Shown: positions 1 through 16,900 of the stretch, piece after piece
Layout: each line of letters starts with the position of its first letter
Position numbering within the stretch: the stretch's first letter is position 1
Source: Centrapalus pauciflorus
Taxonomy: Eukaryota; Streptophyta; Magnoliopsida; Asterales; Asteraceae
Assembly (NCBI GenBank): GCA_020465985.1
Contig: JAANYP010000383.1
Location: forward strand, 702,734-766,733
Direction: 5' to 3'
DNA: 64,000 bases
The notes under the pieces: generated by a model
The model's input: the letters and a program-made list of their open reading frames with translations, nothing else
The model's database searches: none
What the model was told of the DNA's origin: nothing
Translations under genes and position numbers: made by a program

Positions 1-13
1 GAACCCTAGATTT

Positions 14-3000
14 ATGGAAGAAGACGATGAAGAAGTTGTATCTGTCTCCGACACCAGCGATTCGAGCGACAATTTCACTTGCGAAGAATCCGAAGATGAC
101 GATGATGGTTTATGTACATCTGGTAGCGATGAAAATTGCAACGTTACGGAAGCCGCACCACCATCTGCGCATAATCAAAAGTCACAGAATGTGGATGCTC
201 TTTTGAGGTACGCCTGTTAATTTGATGGTCATACTTTTTTATTTCCTTTTGGCAATAGGGTATTATTAGATAGAGAATTGCAGGAGTATGGCACATCTTT
301 GGAATTCAATAGTATCTATAGGTCTGCGTCGGTGACTGGTATTTGTAAAATCCCTCACTAAGCATACAAATTAATTGTTCATAAAGTCCTTAGTTTTACA
401 ACTTCAAGATCCTACTCCCCCGTTTTCAAAAGATCAGCATTGAATTCTTTTTAATTAACAACTTGATACAAATTCTAAACACTTGCAGAAGAATTGGCGA
501 ATATACTAAGATACTTACTTAGCAAGTAAAGAAACACAACAATGTGGATGTTGAATTTGCAACATGATCTTGGGCAAATCTTGATTTTGGTAATTGTTAG
601 GGAGAAACTATAACACATCCTCTGTTGTTTTGTTATATAGGATGGGGATGATTTATTGTTTGCCCAGCATTTTCAATCAACTAAAGTAAATTAATGATTT
701 TGTGTCAGAGGAAATCTTGTTGTTAAAAGGCAATCACTACTTCCACGAGTTCTTTCAGTGACAGAAAGAGAAGCTGTTCTTAGAAGGCCTTTTAAACCTC
801 CTTCAGCTGATGGTTACTCTAATCAGAATGAACAACTGAATCGCCGCCTCTGGGCTCGTAAACGGTTTGTACCTTGGGGCTCAAACAGGCCAGCTTTGGT
901 TCCAATTACAAACAGGCTGAATGTCCCCGTTTCGGTGGAGGAGGATGTGCCAAAAGAGAATACAAAGCTGCCACCAGATATTGAACCTTTGATCTTATGG
1001 CAACCTGAAAAACCTGAAGATGGAGATGGAAATTCAATACCTATAGAAGTGGATCATATACTTGTTAAGTTTCTTCGACCCCATCAAAGGTACTTGATAT
1101 AATTAGACAATTTATTTATTAGATATGAAGGACAGTCAAGCATTTTTTGGGTTGCTCTTAGAATCTAGGAACATATACTATGGTGTAGGTGCACCTTATT
1201 TAATCTTTAGATTATTAAAAAGGACCAAGGGAAGACAACAATATCCCGGTATCATGATTATATAAATAGGGTGGATTTGAAAAACAAAGTACAATCTCTA
1301 TTTATGACTAAGTAGTTACTATAGTTCCTTCTTGCAAGAATGGACTGGTAGGTCAGCTACACATCCAACCTTGCCCTAAGGATGTCTTTTAAGATCCATA
1401 ATACATATTCAACCATAAATGGTAAGAATGTACTGTTACTGGTAACTAGTGAAAAACTTAGGGGGTGTTGGGTTTGGGGGGTATTAGCATGTGGGTTATA
1501 GCAATGGAAATGTTTGAGTATGTTTGGTTGGTTATAATGGAATGACGCAATGACCATTACCCTATAATGGGCAGTGAAACATTTCTCATCAAGTTGGGGG
1601 AATGAACTTGTCACTTATTCTCATCCTTAACATCCATATTTCCAATTCCAGTATCATTCCATTTCCACTATAAGAAACAAGCACACCGTTGACTGCAGTA
1701 ACTAAAAGTTCAAGCTAATAGGTGTTTTAATTGCTACTCTCTAGCACTTCCATATTCATAATTGCTACAAAATCTTTTGATGACATCTCTGACACTAATC
1801 TGTTTCCAAAATTCTAGTTAGATTTTTAGTTTCCAGCAATGACATGGGAGTACATATATAATTTTTTGTAAATTGTGTCTTGATCTGTAACTTACATTGT
1901 AGTTAATTAATGTTGCAGGGAAGGAGTCCAGTTCATGTTTGAATGTGTATCAGGTTTATGCACTGCTGATATCAATGGCTGCATTCTCGCTGATGACATG
2001 GGGTAAATGTTACTTGTTATAACTTACAATGACTAGTTGAAGTACATATACTGTTTCTTATGTACTGCAATTCTGACTTTGCATTCTTTCGTCCTTATAC
2101 TAGGTTGGGGAAGACTTTGCAGTCAATTACACTGCTTTATACTCTTCTTCGCCAGGGATTTGATGGAAAGCCAATGGTTAGGAAGGCAATAGTCGTAACT
2201 CCTACGAGTCTAGTGAGCAATTGGGAGGCGGAGATCAAGAAATGGGTTGGTGAAAGAGTTAAGCTTGTCGCTCTATGTGAAAGCAGCCGTGATGATGTCA
2301 TCTCTAGCATTGATAACTTCAGAAGCCCACACAGCCAATTGCAGGTAGAGGACATCATAGTTTCTTGACGTCAGAAGTAGACACCAACTGACCTTGATTT
2401 TCTGCTAGGTGCTGATAGTTTCGTACGAGACCTTTCGGATGCATTCATCAAAATTTAATGATAGTGGCTCTTGTGATCTTCTCATATGCGACGAAGCACA
2501 CAGGCTGAAAAATGACCAGACCTTGACAAATAGAGTAAGAGTAGTAATTTTGTGAACAATTCACACCTTTTGATTTAGGTATTCTGACACCTAGTTTTGG
2601 ATCCCTATTGTGTGTTAAATCAGGCGTTGGCAGCTCTATCTTGCAAACGACGAATTTTGCTGTCTGGGACTCCGATGCAAGTGAGGAAAAATTCTATAAT
2701 ATTACTCCCTCCCCTCCCATAAAAGAGGCACAATTTACCTCCACACCTAGCTTAGTAAAATTGTTTGGCTATTTGTTTAATGTTTAAACTGACCTTTAAC
2801 ACATAAATAAATAGTTAAATACAGTGGAGTACAGTCTATACTTTATAGTTATACTATCGAAATTTTATAGCAATTAACATCTTCAGATACTTTATTTCTA
2901 GCTTGAAAGTGTTCCAACAAAAAAGAATTAAAGCTTGAATTAGTATAGGGCATCAAAATGGAAATTGTTGCAGTTTTTATGGGATGGAGTGCAAACTATA

Positions 3001-6000
3001 AAGTGCTCACTGGCTCTTATGATCTTTCGAGATGGAAGGGTACCCAAAATGGCTGTGACTTCTTCTGTCTGTTTTGTAACACTATCCACTTCGCTTGTGT
3101 TAAACCATCAGAATCACCTAGAAGAATTTTTTGCCATGGTCAACTTCACTAACCCAGGGATCTTGGGCGATGCTGCATTTTTTCGACGTTATTATGAGGT
3201 CAGCTAACTTATGAATCTTGTAGTTGTTATTTATCATATCTCTGATCCATTTAAAAACTACTAATCAGGGATTAAAACTGTGGTATGTTTGGACATTGTA
3301 ACTCTTAAAATTGGGTTGCTGTTTGTAACATCAGTTAACAATGGATCACAAATGAAATGTCTACTGAGAACAATAAACAATCTAGCTTAATTGGACTTGT
3401 TTTATTTCTTCCCTCGATTCTTAATATATTGATTTGAAGACACCAATCATTTGTGGAAGAGAACCCACTGCATCTGAAGAAGAGAAACATCTTGCCAATG
3501 AGCGATCTGCAGAACTCAGTGCGAAGGTGAATCAGGTAATCATGTCTTACAGACATAGTATAAGATTTAGGGGCTTCTAAGAAGCATTTTTTAAGAATCT
3601 TATAGACTTTTCTGCGGCTGCTCATTCTTGAGACTTGTGCTGTCAGTTTATACTGAGGAGGACTAATGCATTGCTGTCTAATCACTTACCACCAAAGGTA
3701 TGGTATTATCTTTGGTATTTCTTTGCATATTTATTGCTTTTTCTGTCTATTCGCAAAGTAAGAGTGCTTACTGAAACTTCTTATGTGAGATAATGACTAT
3801 TTCCTTATATAATGTGTATGGAATAAATTGATCACGCACTACTCCCTTTAATTTTCTTATTAGTCTTGTGTCGTTCACAGTTTAAAATAGTAGACTATGG
3901 TGTTCTTGGTTGGTATAATAACCGAGTCCCTTGTAATATTGTATGTATATAAAATCCATAAGGTTTATTCTTTTCAAATTTAGTCAGTGTTGTAAAAATT
4001 GGGCTAGTCAGAATCGGCCGGTCATCGATACGAATCGGACAAAATCGGCCTATCTAGTCGGAGTCGGTCAAAATCGGTTAACTTGGTCAATATTTGGTTC
4101 GGAGCTGGTCAAATCGGTCAAAATGGTCAATCTAAAAATAATATTAATTAACTAAAATTCATGTTTGAAGTATTTAATTTTTTTTAACAATTATGTTAGT
4201 GTTATTATACGTATTTATTTGGGTGGTATGAATAATTATATTTGAGTATTTATGTTTGTGTGTGTGTATATAATTCAGAAATTTACGTATAAAAATTTCC
4301 AATCTGACTACTTCCCGCCTAGGCTGACTAGTTGCTACTCCCTGGCCGGCCGGCGAACTACCGCCTAGCGAGTTTTGCAACATTGACATGTACCAAGGAA
4401 ATAAAATAACATTATTGGCAACATAGCTAACTTTATTATACTAAACTTCGGAGGAGAGATAGGCAATATAAATGTGACATGTACCAAGGAAAGATTTGAT
4501 TTTCATGTTTAACTTGATTTTTTTTGGGAAATACTTACCTAATAATTTTGTAGTTCACTATAAGATAATTTACACTTCCACATTATTGGTTACTTGGTCC
4601 ACTCAACTATAACAACCATTCATACCTAGATAATTTAAATTTTATGCATTTCTCCACAGCTAATGCTAACAAGGGTGCAGTAGTTGTTTCTTTATGTGAA
4701 AAAAAAAATCCTTTTATATTGAAATTTCTTTAATAATACTTGAAGCCAAGGTTTGAATACCATCAATAATGCTTGATGGCTAGGCCCCAACAAACATGTT
4801 ATTATTTGAACTGTCAACCAAAACTTTTCATAACTTGTCTACAACATGAGGGCACACTGGCACAAAGAGTGTATGAAATATATATCTAGCACTGCGTCTT
4901 AACTTATAATTTTTTTGGTATGGTTGATAATGACTACTAAAACCATGTTAGTTTCTGATCTATATATTCTTGCTAAAGAATTGAGTACAATTTGCAGATC
5001 GTTGAGGTTGTTTGTTGCAAGCTGACTCCTCTCCAAACAGAACTGTATAATCACTTCATTCATTCAAAGAATGTAAGTTTTTGTTTAGGCATTAAAGGTT
5101 CAAAACTCTTTATGTTCTTGACATTGGTCTAAAATTTAGCATTTGAACACACATAAATTTTGTATCTTGGTTCATTGAAAGTAGGTAAAACAAGCAATTG
5201 TCGAAGATGTGAAACAAACGAAAATTTTGGCTTATATAACTGCATTGAAGAAGCTTTGCAATCATCCAAAGGTAAAACATTATTGGAAGAATTGTTCTAA
5301 TGAGTAGTATCTCTTGTATCTTATATGCAATGATACTTTAATCGTGGAACTGTTCATAATGTCATTATCATCATTGTTTCTGTTACCACCTCATATAAGC
5401 ATTTTGTTTTGATGCTATGTTATACTCCCTTTCAAGAGGTGTGGGTTTCTGGAAACAAAATGATAACATAAAAGAAACAATGAAGGAATTGTTAATTGCT
5501 TTTGTGTGGGTGTAAGACTGGGTTCAGGTGAGAACACAAAAACACTGTGATAGCAGTTGCATCGTAGCTATAACAAATTGCATCGTAGTTGAAATATTTT
5601 TTCACAGCTATAACAAATTGCGTTGTATTTACATATTATATCACAGTTATAACAACTTGCATTGCAGTTCTGTTCTCACGGTTTTTTGTGTTCTCATGAC
5701 TCATATAATTCTGACCCTATACACATGTATGTGTATGTGTGTATCCTTTAACAGTTATTTGAATTCAGTTAAGTAATTAACAGGAGTTTTCAGGAAATTC
5801 ATGTGAGATATGGTGTGATGCTGCCCAGTTTAATATCAGAGTAAATAAGGCCATTGAAGTTCAATTTTTATCATCTTAAGTGAATTATAACTGAGGACTT
5901 GTTAAACCATGATAACAAGCCATATGAAGATAACTCCACCTTTCCCACATGTACCATGGCTTGTCTATATAACTTCTGTTCCTTCAGTTAGTTCCCTAAA

Positions 6001-9000
6001 AGGGAGACGCTTAAAGGGAGACACATTTAAGCGTCTGGTAGTGATTTTAACCGTTGTGTGCTTTACAATGACAAATTGGTTTTTGATTAGTAGAAATTGT
6101 TACTAATTCATTTTCCATGTATTGAAGCTGATTTATGATACAATGAAAAGTGGGAGGCCAGGGACATCAGGGTTTGAAGACTGTATGCGGTTTTTCCCTC
6201 CAGAAATGTTCTCTGGAAGGTAAAAGCATCTCTTATTATGATTGTGCCTTCGTGTACACTGTTTCTGATATTCTTTTTTTTTTTCCTGTTAATTTGATAG
6301 ATCCGGATCTTGGACCGGTGGTGATGGAACATGGGTTGAACTATCAGGGAAGATGCAGCTCTTGGCCCGGTTGTTGGCTCAGTTGCGTAAGAGAACAGAT
6401 GACCGAATTGTATTGGTTTCAAATTATACCCAGGTTTGCAGATTTGGCTTTTTTAGAGGGAGTGGTCTATGTTTGTCGTTTTACATTTACATTTTCGGAT
6501 GTTTGCTGGGTAATGGCCAATCTGGTTAAGTTGTGTATTTATCTGCTACATGAGAACTGCCTTTATACAAGTTTATTAAAATTATTAACATGATTTGTTT
6601 CCTTTTATGCCACGTGCATTTTTTTGTGTATTCATGAGTTAAATGAAAGTTCTTAAAACTCTAAGTAGTAACAAACGTATTTAAGTTGCTAGTTCTGTCA
6701 CATTTGTATCATAAGCAACTTGACCATAAATCAATTGTTTCCCTGGCCTTTCTCTATTTTGGTTATGTTCTCTAAGCTGTTTACTTGTTTTGTGCTTATC
6801 ATATTAGCTTTCATTTTGCAGACACTGGACCTTATTGTTCAATTATGTCGAGAAAGAAGATACCCGTTCTTAAGGCTTGATGGGACTACATCAATAAGCA
6901 AAAGACAAAAGCTGGTCAACTGCTTCAATGATCCATCGAAGGTTTTCAATTTTCCTTCATTTATTATTAAACAAATATATACATCAGTGCTCCCATAGAA
7001 CTTAACTTCATTATCTTGCAGGATGAGTTTGCATTTCTTTTGAGCAGCAAGGCTGGTGGTTGTGGCCTCAACTTGATAGGTGGAAATAGACTTGTTTTGT
7101 TTGATCCTGATTGGAATCCTGCCAATGACAAACAAGTACTTACACCTAAACTCTTTATCCAAGTTATCATGCAAATATTTGACAACTAGTCTTCTTTCTA
7201 TGAACAATTTCATCTTCTGTCTTTGATACTTTTACTTCCTGTGTAGGCTGCTGCAAGAGTATGGAGGGATGGGCAGAAGAAGAGAGTATACATTTATAGG
7301 TTTCTGAGCACTGGCACTATCGAAGAGAAGGTAGCAGATATAACCTATCTGTCCCATGCTCAAATGTTTCTACTGTTTCACTATTGCTTTACTTTCTATT
7401 CTTGTATCAATTAGGCAAGAAATTAGACGGGTCAAATTTAACCTATTTAATTATGAATGGATTGATTGGGGATATGTTTTCTCTAAAGGGTCAAATGGGT
7501 AACAACAGCTTTTTCCATATCTGAAAACAGGAATGCAAGAAAGTGAGATTGTTATTGTAATATTATAGTTTCTATAATATATATTGATAGTTAATGCACT
7601 AATTATTTACACAAAACAAAACCGGACGAATGTTTCTCGGGTCAAATCAACCCACACTAAACACCCGTTTTGACCTGAACCCCTTTCAAACCATCACACA
7701 ACCTCCCATTTTTCACGTGTAGTGTTTGATGCGATCTTTACTCTGTAGTTAGTGTGATGGCTGAGGGGATCTAGTGTTCTGCAGGTGTACCAGCGTCAAA
7801 TGTCGAAAGAAGGGCTTCAAAAAGTAATTCAACAAGAGCAAGCTGATTCCACATTCCAGGTGTTTGGCTGTTTGTTACTTTTATTATCATTTAAACATGC
7901 AAATGCTCCTGAACGCATAAGATCACACCTCATGAATGCAGGGGAACAAATTCTCCACAGAGGATTTACGGGATCTATTTACGTTTCATGAGGATGCAAG
8001 GCAAGTTCACTTTTTATTAACTGCTCCTTTAATGCATGAAAAGTCATATTGATTCGCATTACCACCTTGGTGATCGATCAGTTAGCAGCATTACACACAG
8101 ATGACGGATACACATAACTTTCCTACAAATCGGTGTAGCATTGTACTAGTACTAGAGAATATTTCAGGTCCTCTTATTTGGAGGATCCTTGAGATAATAT
8201 CATTGTGATGCCATTATAAATATTATAGAAAACTACTAATTCAAAAATCTTCCATCATCCGTCACTTTGGCCTTAGTCATTGTCTTGGTAGGTTAATATT
8301 TTTTGTAGTTGATTCCATCTCTGCAGATCTGAAATTCATGAGAAGATGACTTGCACACGTTGTCAGAACTCTGGAGGAGAAACAGCTGATGAAATGCCTA
8401 ACATGAGCACGAGGGATTGCCTTGCATCTCCAGATGAAGGCTGCCAATATGATCAAGAGGATATCGGGGGATTTGCTGGTATTTCTGGATGCTTTCACAA
8501 CTTACGAAGCTCAGAGAAACAGGTAATTTAAGAGTATTTTCAATGCTGAGTCCTCAACATGCCCATCTGCCATATACTTGGCTAAATGGTATAATTTCCC
8601 AAGTAATCTCTTCTAATCCTTAAGGTGGGTACCCCATTGGAAGAGGATCTAGCTAGCTGGGGCCATCATTCTTCCCCAAATACTGTTCCTGATACTATTT
8701 TTCAAGCATCAGCCGGAGATGAGGTAATTACAATTCAAAACCGTCCTATTGGGATGACGTTAGTTTAACACTTGTCAGTTAGAGTAACTGCAAGACAGAA
8801 TTTCAAATATGATTGCGCATCTGTCCTAGATATAATTAAAATAATTTCTTAATAATTATGGAGAACTTTAGAGTTACACACCATGTATCATACTATTATC
8901 ACATCCATCTCACTAATTTGGACGGTCCTATATCAAATTATAACCACATTTCTAAATAAAGCACCAAAAACAGTCATTTGACATGATATACATGGGGCTT

Positions 9001-9220
9001 ACAGGATATGTTAATAGAACATCAAGAGCATTGTTATGGTGTTTTAACAGAACTATAACGTGGGCTGTGAGAAGTCATTTTTGTTTATTGCATATGCTCA
9101 TTTCTTGATGTAGGCGTGTTATCGTTGTTCATCTCCTCCATCTTCCACTAACAGATAGGATTGGTAGTGATCGAACTTGTGGTCCATTTACTTGTTCTTA
9201 TTCCTGAGTAGAAGTTGCAG

Positions 9221-9277
<57 letters not shown>

Positions 9278-10115
9278 GTGTGTGTGTGTGTTAGGATATA
9301 GATCAGAAAGGATATAGGAGTGAGTTAGGTTATACTTGTTGAAGCCTTCAAGTCCTTAAATTTCTGCCCAGCAGCCTAGTTCAAGCTTTCTGGGCTTGTT
9401 TTACCTCATGGCCATGGAGCAGTCAACTGCCTTTGAAGTTGACTTGACGTGTTACATGTTTTTTGGGGGTTTGAGGGAAACGAAAACCCAACCTGAGCTA
9501 CCATTGGTGATCTTACAGGTAAACCCTAGGCTCCACAGCAGTCCTTTGGTGTTGTGCTATTACATGTTGAGAATGGAACCCCTCGGTTAGAGTGTCTTTC
9601 AGTTGGTTTTAAACAACGTTTGTCATGCTAGTATTCTTAAGAAGAGTATAGGTCATCTTAGTTTGATGATATCGTTTCTGTTTAAGAACAATTTAATGTG
9701 ACACACCGACGTAATTGATATTGTTGTCTTGCTTGCTATACAGGTAACTTTTGTTTTTACAAACCAAATTAGTGGAAAGCTTGTACCTGTGGAATCAATG
9801 GTCAGGTCAAAAACAGATGAAGCGAATGCTGGTGCACTCGCATCAAAGGGTAATTCATACAAAAATTACAGGATAACATCAAAACGTCAACAGACAGTAG
9901 CATCTATATGTTCCAATGGTGGGTCCATCAGAAGCAAGTTACCAACTTTTGTTAAGACTCAACAATGGACACACAAGGAGTTTATAGGAAGACCGACAGA
10001 AGATACGACTCATGTAGCACCAAAACCTAAACCTTCCCTTGAAAAGTTATTGCCTCGAAAGCGACTCTCTTCTTCTGGTCCTGTAGATAACGATGACGAT
10101 GATGATTTTGCATAA
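14..10115 (+). CDS. RAD54: RAD54 DNA repair/recombination ATPase (SWI2/SNF2)
   Basis: Exons read from splice sites and frame: 14-207, 709-1089, 1919-2002, 2104-2344, 2409-2534, 2624-2680, 3112-3198, 3440-3535, 3647-3697, 4998-5072, 5185-5271, 6128-6219, 6301-6433, 6822-6941, 7022-7135, 7247-7330, 7785-7859, 7942-8000, 8327-8522, 8625-8723, 9744-10115. The sum is 2823 nt, giving 940 aa, close to Arabidopsis RAD54 (about 910 aa). The order is an acidic N-terminus starting MEEDDEE, an RKRFVPWG block, Walker A DDMGLGKT (about 217-224), DEAH (328-331), SGTPMQN (356-362), GGCGLNLIG (620-628) and the motif VI region RVWRDGQKKR (650-659). The C-terminus is acidic (DNDDDDDFA). RAD54 remodels chromatin and drives RAD51-dependent strand invasion in the nucleus. 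All key helicase motifs are intact. The start matches the family N-terminus; promoter and most of the 5' UTR lie outside the window. All introns are GT-AG except one GC-AG intron. Confidence 0.97.
1458..1690. mobile_element. possible MITE in RAD54 intron 2
   Basis: The segment opens GGGGGTGTTGGGTTTG and closes with AAACAAGCACACC, a loose inverted repeat. It has the internal AATGGAATGA/ATTCCATT signature common in plant MITEs. No clear target duplication was seen. Confidence 0.3.
3985..4385. mobile_element. hAT-like MITE in RAD54 intron 9
   Basis: Intron 9 (3698-4997) is the longest RAD54 intron. This part starts CAGTGTTGTAAAAATTGGGC and ends GCGAGTTTTGCAACATTG, giving imperfect terminal inverted repeats of the CAGTGTTGTAAAA type common in plant hAT MITEs. 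The left half is full of repeated GGTCAAAATCGG motifs. The flanking 8-mers do not match, so the copy is old or the boundary is slightly off. Confidence 0.5.
4384..4491. repeat. 18-bp direct repeat beside the intron 9 MITE
   Basis: TGACATGTACCAAGGAAA occurs at 4384-4401 and again at 4474-4491, 90 bp apart. The first copy abuts the right end of the MITE. Confidence 0.8.
8001..8326 (+). other. GC-AG intron of RAD54 (intron 18)
   Basis: Exon 18 ends ...GATGCAAG and is followed by GCAAGTT, a strong GC-type donor (AG|GCAAGT). The acceptor is CTGCAG before ATCTGAAATT. Joining them restores the conserved reading DARSEIHEKM. No GT near the exon end gives this frame. Confidence 0.85.
9224..9290. repeat. 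(TA)n(TG)n microsatellite in RAD54 intron 20
   Basis: An uninterrupted AT run (9224-9275) is followed by a TG run to 9290, inside the 1-kb intron 8724-9743. Confidence 0.95.

Positions 10116-12816
<2,701 letters not shown>

Positions 12817-12864
<48 letters not shown>
12817..12864. repeat. (TA)n microsatellite
   Basis: Pure TA run of about 48 bp. Confidence 0.95.
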
Positions 12865-12868
<4 letters not shown>

Positions 12869-13113
12869 AATTAGAGCAACATGCAATGCACCAGATTAGA
12901 TTAAGTGACTATATTATCTGTTTGATCTGACATAGCTAAATGTGCCTTACAAAGCTTCTTTAATTACTCTTTAAAATAAGACCAATAAAAACAAACTCTG
13001 TTCACTGTTTAGCAGACCACAAAAACATTTTTTTTTTTTTTAAAAAAAAAGGAACAAATGCCTGCCTGCCTTCCTTTCTTTGCACCAATTTTTGATCCCC
13101 TCTTCCCTTCCCT

Positions 13114-13120
13114 TATATAA
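13114..13120 (+). promoter_or_regulatory. candidate TATA box
   Basis: TATATAA lies in CCCTTATATAATAGCTAGC, behind a pyrimidine-rich stretch (CCTTCCTTTC, CCCTCTTCCC). About 30 bp downstream begins a CA-rich, UTR-like sequence (AACAAATCAAACAAACAAAC). This is promoter architecture, but no convincing ORF follows. Confidence 0.4.
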
Positions 13121-13144
13121 TAGCTAGCTTTCCATTAGTTGAGC

Positions 13145-13935
13145 CACTTGTTCACATTTTATTCCAACATCTTATCAGAATTAAAGAAAAACAAATCAAA
13201 CAAACAAACAAGGAGTAATTTATTCATATTCAGATGTTGTTTTGTTTGAGTTGGATGATCTGAAAACAAGAAAGAAAGAAAGAATATATATTGGATTTGG
13301 ATAGAATTAATAGGTGGGTAGGGGGTGTGGGTGTGGGTGGGGGGTGGGGGTGGGTGTGTCTTTTAGTTGCATTTGTTTTACATGATGAAACAAAATACAA
13401 GGCATTGGTTCAGATTTCAGAAGATATGAATGAAATCTTTCATCTTTTATTGAAAGATTTGATTGGTTGTTTTTATCCGCTCTTTTTCCCTTGCCTTGAC
13501 CAAGCCATTAAGCCATGCATGGGCTGGGCTGGCTTTTTTCACTTGTACAGTACAAGTTAAGTACTGGAGTAATAAATATGAATATTGGTAATTGATGTGA
13601 GATATTTTTGTAAGGTTAAGTTGCTTATTTTTATTTTTCTTGTTTTTTGTGTGTAAAAATTGTACTGAGATGAAAATAGAAAGAGGGAAGGAATTGAAAG
13701 CAATGAATGGGAGTCAAAGAGAATGGTTTGACCCTTGACCCACTAATTGCGCGGTCAGAATCAGAGAGAGCAATGGAGAATGGATGATGGAGCATCTTCT
13801 ACAGCTCATTCACTGCCATTTTTTTTTTTTTCATTTGCAGATAACATTTTCAAATTAGATTTATATGTATTTTTGTTTAACTTAAATCTGTATATATCTT
13901 CCTTTTGTTTAATCACTAATCACTTTACTTTATAA
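13145..13935 (+). ncRNA. possible non-coding or short-ORF transcription unit
   Basis: Downstream of the TATA box lie a UTR-like stretch, a 10-codon-scale ORF near 13233, a G-rich block (13310-13355, GGGTGTGGGTGTGGGTGGGGGG) and a small hairpin (AATCTTTCA...TTGAAAGATT near 13434). The longest ORFs (89 and 62 codons) resemble no family I know. I checked by eye for common conserved miRNA cores and found none. This may be a lncRNA, a precursor of a less conserved small RNA, or nothing. Confidence 0.25.
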
Positions 13936-16900
13936 ACCCATTTCAAAATTGATTATTGTTTATTTTAGACTCTGCATTTTTTGTCATATTATTTTCTAAA
14001 CAAAAAAATCAACTTTGTAAATGACTTGTACGGTATAAAAACACAATAACATAAACAAGACAAATGAAAAAAATACGTTACCTTTTGAAATATTCAAACA
14101 ATTTTCTTTCATTTTTGTCTATTGAGGATGTCAAATGCTCATCATAAGATTCACTCATACATATTCCATTTTTAAATTAAAAAGAATAATAATAAAGAGA
14201 AAAAAAAAATGAAAATTTGACTTTTAAGTTTATTTCTAGAGTCGTTGATATTTGTTTTAGTTTGTAAATTTATTAAATAATGTATAAGTATGAATTTTGA
14301 ACTCTCAATTATGTTAAGAAAAAGATTTAACCCACTTAATAAGCCCGGAAGAAATGTTTGTTATGGCTTGTGTACTATGTTATCTTATCTATCTATTTAA
14401 TTTTTTATAAGAATAAATAGATTGTAGATTGCTGATTGGCACAGCCTTCGTTTGACACGTGTAATTTATAATTTTTTTTATTTAAATATTTAATTTTAAT
14501 TAATTATGATATTATGTATTAGAGATTTTGTTAGCAACCCTGAGTCAATAATATCCCTTTTCAATAGTTAATATAAGATACTTGTGAAATGAAAATTTTG
14601 ATTTTTAAGGACTAATATTAATTTATTAATAAAGCTAATAATTTATTGTATCTCAATTATGTGTTTTTGTTATTAACTATAAATAAAGCTATGAATTTCA
14701 CTGTATTTTTCTCATTCATTATATGGACGTAATGTATAATAATATTTATAATAAAACAAAAATGATATTTTACATTGAAAACAAGGAGGTTTCTATTTTG
14801 ACATTTTACATGTTTATCATTTTGCCCCTATGCACACCGATGCATCGATCAGATGATGCATCCGAAAAGTGATATTAATTACATCATTGTCACATTGTTT
14901 TTTTTTTTTTTTTTTTTATGAATGCATTAGATCCAATGATTGCGATTGGATGAGGAGGTGCGAGGCAAAGAAACGACAAGCAAATTATTGTTCATGTGAT
15001 GTAAATAAGAGTAATTAGGAATATTTGCGGTTTGCCCACGTATTGTAGCTAGATTGAAAAGAAAGAATCTAAATAAATTGATATTTAAAAGTAATAAAGT
15101 AATAAAAAAAATCAAAAACAAAAAAAAAATCTTAGAAATAGTAAAACAAAAAACTAAGTTATTATCCACGAAGTTATCAAATTAATAGTAACTAGGTTGT
15201 TTAACCTGTACATTGCAGCGGAATAATAAATTGTATTTTTATAAATATATTACTTTAAAAAATAATATAACATTAGCTACCGGTCGTGATCTCCATCCGA
15301 GGATCACACTCTGCTTTCGATCTAAGTTTATAAATGGAAAAAATGTCATTGATCAACCAGCTAAATAAAAAAATTGTCATTTTAAAAATATATGAGACAA
15401 AAGACAATTTTATGTTGGAGTGTAAAAAAAAATGTGACCAGTATTAGAGTTTTTGTAAAATATAATATATCAAACGTTATAAAGGAAAAAAACAAAACAA
15501 TTATATATTATATATAAAATAAAATAGTTAGTGAGCTGCATACCTACCTGCCTAAAAATAGTTCGGACGATAACAAATTTTATATCAGAATGTAGATAAA
15601 AATAATGTGATCATAATAATATTGTGGATTGTAATAATTTATATCGGAATGTAGATTAAAACAATGTCATCATAACGATCTATTCAACTTTTTATAAAAC
15701 ATAATATTTGAAAGGTTACGACAGAAATATAAAACACTTATATATGATATACAACTATTAATTTAATATAAAAATAAAATACCTATGTATTAATGTATTA
15801 TATACAAATAATAATTTACTATATAAATCATTTAACGCGTAGCCAAGAGAAGAATTAAATCAGTTGTCTGTTAGTCTGGGTCTGCTGCTTGCTAAACTAT
15901 TTCACTTTTCAAATCATGCACATGTTCTTTAACCATAAGTTATGCGATTTACATCTTTCACGTTGGCTGTGGGACCACTTGATGGGACCTCAAAAGGTGG
16001 GCTACCTTTTTTTAAAATATGAAATTTTATTATTAGTAGTTTTTTTTATTAGTTTAACAGGTATATTTTTATTTTAAGAAATTTGAGATTCGATCGACTA
16101 AAATTTGATAACCTTGAGAATTCACACAAAGTCCATGCATATTTGGTAACCGGAGAAGGTGAAGGGTTTGTGTTTTGGATGGTAGTGAAGATTGAAGAAC
16201 AGGACACGTGAAGGGTTTTTGTTTTTAGTTTGGTTCTTATTATTTTTAAACCAGAAAATAATTGTTTTATATCATATTTGCGACGTGTATAATATGTGTT
16301 TGCAACGTAAGCAAAATTTGATACATGGATGCCATGTAAACCGGTTATGCCATTTGGATGTTACGTGTTTGTCACATAAACGTGTTAACCGGTTTTTTAT
16401 TTATAACACCTTAAATTCTTGATATTTTAACGGTTAAAAGTTTTTTTAGTTAAAAAATGATTGAAAGACTTAATCGAAAAAATCAGACAACAGATTTTTT
16501 TTTATGAAAACTAAAAAGATTTAAATTTTAAATATTTAAACATAAAAAGCTTAAAAGCTCCGGACTTTAACCAGAAAACTTAAAATGATATTTATGAAGA
16601 AAGTGAAGATTTTGATTGGACATAATCTACTTTGTTATAAATTGAAATTTAGTTACCAATTACTTTTGATTAATTGTTATTACGTTCTAGATAAAAAAAT
16701 ATTAATAATATAAAAAAAAAATTTATATAATTTTCTAACATTATAATTTATTAACATATTATTCTAGAACAGATCAAATCATTAAATCGATGAATACACC
16801 GTGAAACCGATGAATTCGAACCCAAATCATGAAAGAATTGAACTCTAAACACATCACACATATTGAAAACCTAAACAAATTATGGGGCACGAAGAAGTAG

